A DNA stretch of 9,396 bases from contig DRGS01000202.1 in the NCBI GenBank assembly GCA_011053245.1, positions 1-9,396 on the forward strand, written 5' to 3'. Positions 5,721-9,396 of this stretch are shown here, piece by piece. The DNA comes from Phycisphaerales bacterium. GTDB taxonomy: Bacteria > Planctomycetota > Phycisphaerae > Sedimentisphaerales > Anaerohalosphaeraceae. Position 1 is the first letter of the stretch. The number at the start of each line of letters is the position of its first letter. Below the pieces are notes generated by a model that was not told the origin of the DNA, did no database searches, and was given only the letters and a program-made list of their open reading frames with translations. Made by a program: the position numbers and the translations under genes.

Positions 5721-6545
5721 ATGACCCAAAACCGCAAAAATCTGACCGCTTTTCTGGATGACCTCTACCGCCGTTACAATCACCGCAAGTTCATATCCCA
5801 TGACCCGCTGAGGTTTGCCTGCCGCTTCGACGAACCAGCCGATGCCGAGATCGCCGCTCTGCTATCGGCTCTGCTGGCCTACGGCCGCGTAACGCACATT
5901 TCAAACTCACTCGAAAAACTCTTCGCTCTCATCGGCCCGAGTCCCTACGATTTCACAATAAAATTCGACCGCTCAAAATCCGCCAAGCTAAAAGACTTCC
6001 GCCACCGCTTCAATACCGGTGATGACCTTTCCGATCTGTTCTACGTCCTGAAAACGGTTCTGAAGAGACATTCGACGATGCAGGATTTCTTCTGCGAATC
6101 CTACCGGCCCGAAGATGCCGACGTAATACCGGCTCTGACGCAATTCGTTCATTCCCTGCTCGACATACACTCCCAAATATCCGGATCGCCGCCCTCGACG
6201 GGCTTGAAGTATCTTCTGGCTGACCCTGCCAAATCCAGCCCATGCAAACGCCTGAATCTTTTCCTGCGATGGGTCGTCCGCGACGACGCCGTCGATCTCG
6301 GATTGTGGCGATCCGTCGATAAATCCCATCTGATAATCCCGATGGACGTCCACATGTCCCGCATTACCGGCTCATTAGGATTCCACAGCCACAAAACCGC
6401 AACCCTCCGCACTGCCTTGCAAGCCACCGCCGGTTTCGCGAAAATTACCCCCGAGGACCCAGTCAAATACGATTTCGTCCTCTGCCGCGCCGGAATAACC
6501 GGCAGCAAAAGCGACCTCAATGCTATTGAGAATTTCGCCTTGTAA
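5721..6545 (+). CDS. DUF2400 / TIGR02757 family protein
   Basis: A complete 274-residue soluble protein of a conserved family without an established function. Family signatures seen are HDPLRF (27-32), EIAALLSALLAYGRV (43-57), KRLNLFLRWVVRDD (176-189), LIIPMDVHMSRI (204-215) and EDPVKYDFVLCRAGI (245-259). The segment LIIPMDVHMSRI followed by a helix and a late conserved block resembles the VDTHV-type aspartate strand of helix-hairpin-helix DNA glycosylases, but no iron-sulfur cluster motif is seen. The start is the first ATG (5721); a TTG 13 codons upstream is in frame but overlaps the putative promoter. There is no Shine-Dalgarno. It is divergent from the nitroreductase gene; the permease gene follows 76 nt later with a promoter of its own. 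The family call is firm, the function open. Confidence 0.92.
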   Translation: MTQNRKNLTAFLDDLYRRYNHRKFISHDPLRFACRFDEPADAEIAALLSALLAYGRVTHISNSLEKLFALIGPSPYDFTIKFDRSKSAKLKDFRHRFNTGDDLSDLFYVLKTVLKRHSTMQDFFCESYRPEDADVIPALTQFVHSLLDIHSQISGSPPSTGLKYLLADPAKSSPCKRLNLFLRWVVRDDAVDLGLWRSVDKSHLIIPMDVHMSRITGSLGFHSHKTATLRTALQATAGFAKITPEDPVKYDFVLCRAGITGSKSDLNAIENFAL

Positions 6546-6554
6546 CAAAATCCT

Positions 6555-6583
6555 TTGCCTGGCGGCTCCGTGCGGCGTACAAT
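6555..6583 (+). promoter_or_regulatory. Likely sigma70-type promoter of the permease gene
   Basis: TTGCCT (6555-6560) is followed after 17 nt by TACAAT (6578-6583), which keeps five of six -10 bases. The transcript would start near 6590, leaving a leader of about 32 nt that contains the Shine-Dalgarno. Confidence 0.55.
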
Positions 6584-6606
6584 ACTACGGTAACAAGATT
6601 TATTTG

Positions 6607-6612
6607 AAAGGA
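6607..6612 (+). promoter_or_regulatory. Ribosome binding site deciding the permease start
   Basis: AAAGGA ends 9 nt before ATG 6622. The frame is open for another 34 codons upstream, but those overlap the DUF2400 3' end and the promoter and do not look like family sequence. Confidence 0.65.
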
Positions 6613-6621
6613 ACTTTGTTC

Positions 6622-7638
6622 ATGCCAGATGCTTTGATCTATATAGCAAGTCAGTTCTGGTCGACTCTTGCCGAGATGTCGCCGTTTTTGCTCTTCGGTT
6701 TCCTCGTAGCCGGTTTGATCTCTGTTTTCGTTTCCCAGCAGACTGTCGAACGCCACTTAGGCGGAGCGGGACTATGGCAGCTTGTAAAGGCTTCGCTGTT
6801 CGGCGTACCGTTGCCGTTGTGTTCCTGCGGTGTTATCCCGGTTGCAATGTCGCTCCACCGCCACGGCGCAAGCAAAGGCTCGACGATCTCGTTTCTGTTA
6901 TCGACCCCCCAGACCGGCATGGACAGTATCTTCGTTACGCTTAGTCTGCTCGGACCGGTTTTTGCGATCTTTCGCCCGTTAGCGGCTTTCGCTACCGGCG
7001 TCATCGGCGGAAGTTTCGTCAGCCTCATACACCGTGATCGCGAAGACGATCAGGCAGTCGAGAAATGTTCAGGCGAATGTTGCGCCTCCGAGAGCAAAGA
7101 TAACAAACTCCTTCGCGGCCTCAAATACGGTTTCGTAACACTGCCCCGCGATATCGGAAAGGCAATGATGATCGGTATCGCCATCGCAGCCGTAATAGGC
7201 GCGATAGTACCGGACAACTTCTTCGCCGATAAACTCGGCACCGGGATCGGCGCTATGATCATAATGATGCTCCTCGGTATCCCCGTCTACGTCTGCGCGA
7301 CCGCATCGGTACCCGTCGCCGCCATGATGATCCTAAAGGGCTTAACCCCCGGAGCGGCCTTAGTTTTCCTCATGACCGGCCCGGCAACCAATGCCGCATC
7401 GTTCATGACCATCTGGAAGGTTTTGGGCAGACGAACGGCGATGACGTATTTGATAACGGTCGCCGGATGCGCACTCGGTGCCGGATTACTGCTGGACAAG
7501 ATCGCAGCCGGATATGACTTCCAGATAGTGGTCCAACACGGATGGATGTTAGGCGATATCATGAAGAATATCGCCGCAGTGGTTCTGCTGTTCGTACTTG
7601 GATTGGCGATCGTGACCAAAAAGAAAAAAGAACATTAA
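6622..7638 (+). CDS. Inner-membrane permease, SO_0444 (DUF318) family Cu/Zn efflux type
   Basis: A 338-residue polytopic membrane protein with about eight to ten hydrophobic segments. The N-terminal half has LAEMSPFLLFGFLVAGL (16-32) and the family signature VPLPLCSCGVIPVAMSL (62-78) with Cys67 and Cys69, then STPQTGMDS (94-102). The second half repeats the plan with LGIPVYVCATASVPVAAMM (218-236, Cys225) and TGPATNAASF (252-261). Between the halves, a hydrophilic cytosolic or periplasmic loop has a Cys cluster, KCSGECCASES (148-158), suited to binding a thiophilic metal. Relatives are reported as copper/zinc efflux transporters; others are only called permeases. It has its own promoter and a Shine-Dalgarno. 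The tail KKKKEH is short, so no extra C-terminal metal domain is present. Substrate assignment is by family only. Confidence 0.9.
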   Translation: MPDALIYIASQFWSTLAEMSPFLLFGFLVAGLISVFVSQQTVERHLGGAGLWQLVKASLFGVPLPLCSCGVIPVAMSLHRHGASKGSTISFLLSTPQTGMDSIFVTLSLLGPVFAIFRPLAAFATGVIGGSFVSLIHRDREDDQAVEKCSGECCASESKDNKLLRGLKYGFVTLPRDIGKAMMIGIAIAAVIGAIVPDNFFADKLGTGIGAMIIMMLLGIPVYVCATASVPVAAMMILKGLTPGAALVFLMTGPATNAASFMTIWKVLGRRTAMTYLITVAGCALGAGLLLDKIAAGYDFQIVVQHGWMLGDIMKNIAAVVLLFVLGLAIVTKKKKEH

Positions 7639-7691
7639 CTCCGCGGCATTGCCCGTAGGAACATAATTTAGGATTTTTGTTGCAATATCAC

Positions 7692-7709
7692 GCATTTTGT
7701 TGAAAATGC
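7692..7709. promoter_or_regulatory. Perfect inverted repeat over the lptF -35 region, possible operator
   Basis: GCATTTT (7692-7698) and AAAATGC (7703-7709) form a perfect 7-bp dyad around GTTG. It overlaps the TTGAAA -35 hexamer. No T-tract follows on either strand in a terminator position for the permease, so an operator is more likely than a terminator. It could also be chance in AT-rich DNA. Confidence 0.4.
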
Positions 7710-7729
7710 AGGCATCTAACCGTTATTAT
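7700..7729 (+). promoter_or_regulatory. Likely promoter of the lptF-lptG unit
   Basis: TTGAAA (7700-7705) is followed after 18 nt by TATTAT (7724-7729); an overlapping TATACT (7727-7732) is a better -10 but would lie 21 nt from the -35. Transcription would start 3-7 nt before the ATG at 7743, so the mRNA would be nearly leaderless. Confidence 0.5.
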
Positions 7730-7742
7730 ACTGAATTGAACT

Positions 7743-9332
7743 ATGGTATTTACGCTTCATAGATACATATTTCGGGATCTGCTGAGGGTATTTGTCCTTA
7801 CAGCTGTTGTGCTGACTGCGATGCTGAGCCTTACCACTATGGTCGGCTCAATGCAGAAGTTCGGCGTTCCGCCCGAGCAGATCTTACATCTGTTGGGCTA
7901 CTTTCTGCCCATCACGCTGACTTTTGTACTGCCGATGTCGGCGCTTTTCGCCGCGGCACTGGTCTACGGCCGTTTAGCCAGCGACAATGAGCTTGATGCC
8001 TGCAAAGCCAGCGGCATCGGCTTGATGACACTTGTTTATCCGGGCCTTTGTCTTGCCATCGTCATAGCCATCGCAAATCTCGTACTCAGTTTTCATGTGG
8101 TACCGGCATTCATTCACCGGGCCGAAAGAGCGCTCAAAGCCAATACAAAACAAATCCTCTTCCGCAACATTCAGCGTAATGGGTATTATACCCTCCCGCC
8201 GGACAATCGATACCGCATCTATGCCGACCGGGCAGACCCCGCAAACGATCTGCTCTTTGGCGTCATTATCACCGATTTCCAGCATGGCCGGATAAATAAG
8301 ATCACAACCGCTGAAACGGCCAAGATAATAATCGATACTCATAAGGGGTTCAACGAAGTTACTATCGTAGCCCTGGAAACTTATCAGATCGATGATCTTG
8401 GCCAGTCATATTCGCAGGAGCTTGCCGTCAACACCACGTTTCCGCCGCTATTGAGTGACAACATCAAATTCCAGAAGATCGAACAAATAAAAGAGATCAG
8501 AGCCGACATGATGACGTTTTATCCCGTCCGCAAATTGGCCGAAGCGGCAAGGGCACAATTGAGTATGGAGCTTTTGGCCGAGGAGATCGCCGAAAAGATC
8601 GCCGAGGAAAGCAGAAATCACTACCAACTTGAAGCAGAGGACAGGATACTGATGTTTACCGCCGCTGAAAGTAGAGCCAGTGATGAGCGGACAATAGACC
8701 TTGTCGGACCGATCGAGCTTCGTGAGTACACGATCTTAGGCGAACCGATATGCCAATATAACAGCAACAGCGGGAAACTACTGCTTAGCAACAACGATGT
8801 CGGCACAAAAATGGTGATGGATATCGACGCTCCGACATGGGAGTTCAGCGACGGACGCAAAGGTATTGCCCAGAGACACGTCGTAAGATACATATCGTTT
8901 CCGGAAACAGTGGCAGCAAAACTCGACAGCACCGACTTCTTGTCGCAAGATCCTCTCGGTTCGATGCTCAAACAGCCGTCTGGTATTTTAACCAATAAAC
9001 TTGACGATATAAGCTTTAAGGTCACAAGTACGATCAATGAAATAATCGCCGAAACTCATACGCGTCTGGTCTTTGGCCTTGGCTGCATTACATTGGTGAT
9101 GATCAGCATAGCTTTGGGCATCATTTTTAAGGGCGGACATCTGCTCACCGCCTTTGGAACAAGTACCGTCCCGGCAGGTGTCCTTATAGTCTGCATCATG
9201 GCCGGTAAAAATCTTACAAAGGCGCGGACCTCGGCGATGCCGGAGTCAACTGGAATAATCGTTATGTGGGCCGGCCTCGCGGTTCTGTCGGTTCTGTGCT
9301 TTGTCATATATCGAAAACTAATGAAAACATAA
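7743..9332 (+). CDS. lptF: LptF-like permease of the lipopolysaccharide export ABC transporter
   Basis: Inner-membrane half of the LptB2FG transporter that pulls lipopolysaccharide out of the membrane towards the Lpt bridge. It is 529 residues long, against about 360 for well-known LptF and LptG. Three N-terminal membrane segments lie at about 14-35, 48-77 and 93-120, with the cytosolic loop ASDNELDACKASGIGL (79-94) that contacts LptB. The periplasmic beta-rich region runs from about 122 to 440, then three C-terminal segments at about 443-463, 470-487 and 503-523. The extra length is in the periplasmic part and includes a charged helical stretch around 262-302 that could be a coiled coil. No Shine-Dalgarno precedes the ATG; a promoter-like pair sits just upstream. 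The next gene starts 12 nt later and is the likely partner. LptF rather than LptG is inferred from the pair. Confidence 0.87.
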   Translation: MVFTLHRYIFRDLLRVFVLTAVVLTAMLSLTTMVGSMQKFGVPPEQILHLLGYFLPITLTFVLPMSALFAAALVYGRLASDNELDACKASGIGLMTLVYPGLCLAIVIAIANLVLSFHVVPAFIHRAERALKANTKQILFRNIQRNGYYTLPPDNRYRIYADRADPANDLLFGVIITDFQHGRINKITTAETAKIIIDTHKGFNEVTIVALETYQIDDLGQSYSQELAVNTTFPPLLSDNIKFQKIEQIKEIRADMMTFYPVRKLAEAARAQLSMELLAEEIAEKIAEESRNHYQLEAEDRILMFTAAESRASDERTIDLVGPIELREYTILGEPICQYNSNSGKLLLSNNDVGTKMVMDIDAPTWEFSDGRKGIAQRHVVRYISFPETVAAKLDSTDFLSQDPLGSMLKQPSGILTNKLDDISFKVTSTINEIIAETHTRLVFGLGCITLVMISIALGIIFKGGHLLTAFGTSTVPAGVLIVCIMAGKNLTKARTSAMPESTGIIVMWAGLAVLSVLCFVIYRKLMKT

Positions 9333-9344
9333 ACGGAATCTTTT

Positions 9345-9396
9345 ATGAAGGTACTTGATAAATATATCGCCAAAAATTTTCTTGTCGGTTACGCCA
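9345..9396 (+). CDS. lptG: Start of a second LptF/LptG-type permease (cut by window edge)
   Basis: Seventeen codons are visible, MKVLDKYIAKNFLVGYA, beginning 12 nt after the lptF stop. The opening matches the LptG pattern in which VLDRYI-like residues precede the first membrane helix. The position right behind lptF supports this and suggests co-transcription and perhaps translational coupling. The upstream GGAA is a poor Shine-Dalgarno. Too little is present to confirm the rest. Confidence 0.75.
   Translation, partial: MKVLDKYIAKNFLVGYA

Noticed and set aside
5988..6520. Overlapping minus-strand open frames of 77-123 codons
   Set aside because: They are shadows of the DUF2400 gene, which carries all family motifs on the plus strand.
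6520..6621. Upstream extension of the permease by 34 codons
   Set aside because: It overlaps the DUF2400 stop and the likely promoter, and a Shine-Dalgarno marks ATG 6622 instead.

Overview
The window holds eleven protein-coding genes, nine of them complete, and no RNA gene, insertion sequence or CRISPR array. Lipoprotein sorting and LptF/LptG-type permeases point to a Gram-negative (diderm) bacterium with moderate GC content. The arsenosugar-type radical SAM/glycosyltransferase pair together with a DUF2400 protein would fit a planctomycete or related PVC lineage, but this is a guess with no marker gene behind it.

Left part (minus strand, 4152 down to 1): a strong promoter drives a membrane-bound PAS histidine kinase. 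Next comes a single-domain CheY/Rcp1-like response regulator with its own likely promoter, 7 nt later a family-2 glycosyltransferase of the arsenosugar type, and 37 nt later the radical SAM protein ArsS, cut by the left edge. The last three look co-transcribed, which would place a phosphorelay receiver in the same transcript as arsenosugar biosynthesis.

Middle (minus strand, 5650 down to 4186): a nitroreductase-family flavoprotein with a TTGACA promoter. Then a second TTGACA promoter precedes a two-gene unit, a His-rich YHS-type lipoprotein followed by a small cupin protein.

Right part (plus strand, 5682 to 9396): a DUF2400/TIGR02757 protein transcribed divergently from the nitroreductase, a permease of the SO_0444 (DUF318) Cu/Zn efflux type, then a long LptF-like permease and the start of its LptG-like partner. 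The two Lpt genes would export lipopolysaccharide together with LptB.

Several starts were moved downstream of the longest reading frame because a Shine-Dalgarno sequence sits before an internal ATG. Two genes (DUF2400 and lptF) have no Shine-Dalgarno and a -10-like hexamer almost touching the start codon. Most intergenic stretches carry recognisable sigma70-type promoters. No gene-free stretch exceeds 300 bases; the longest, 192 bases at 2086-2277, is described by its promoter, repeat and hairpin. Nothing here is a clear-cut novel system. The most notable features are the regulator-arsenosugar linkage, the glycosylase-like pattern in the DUF2400 protein, and the enlarged LptF.
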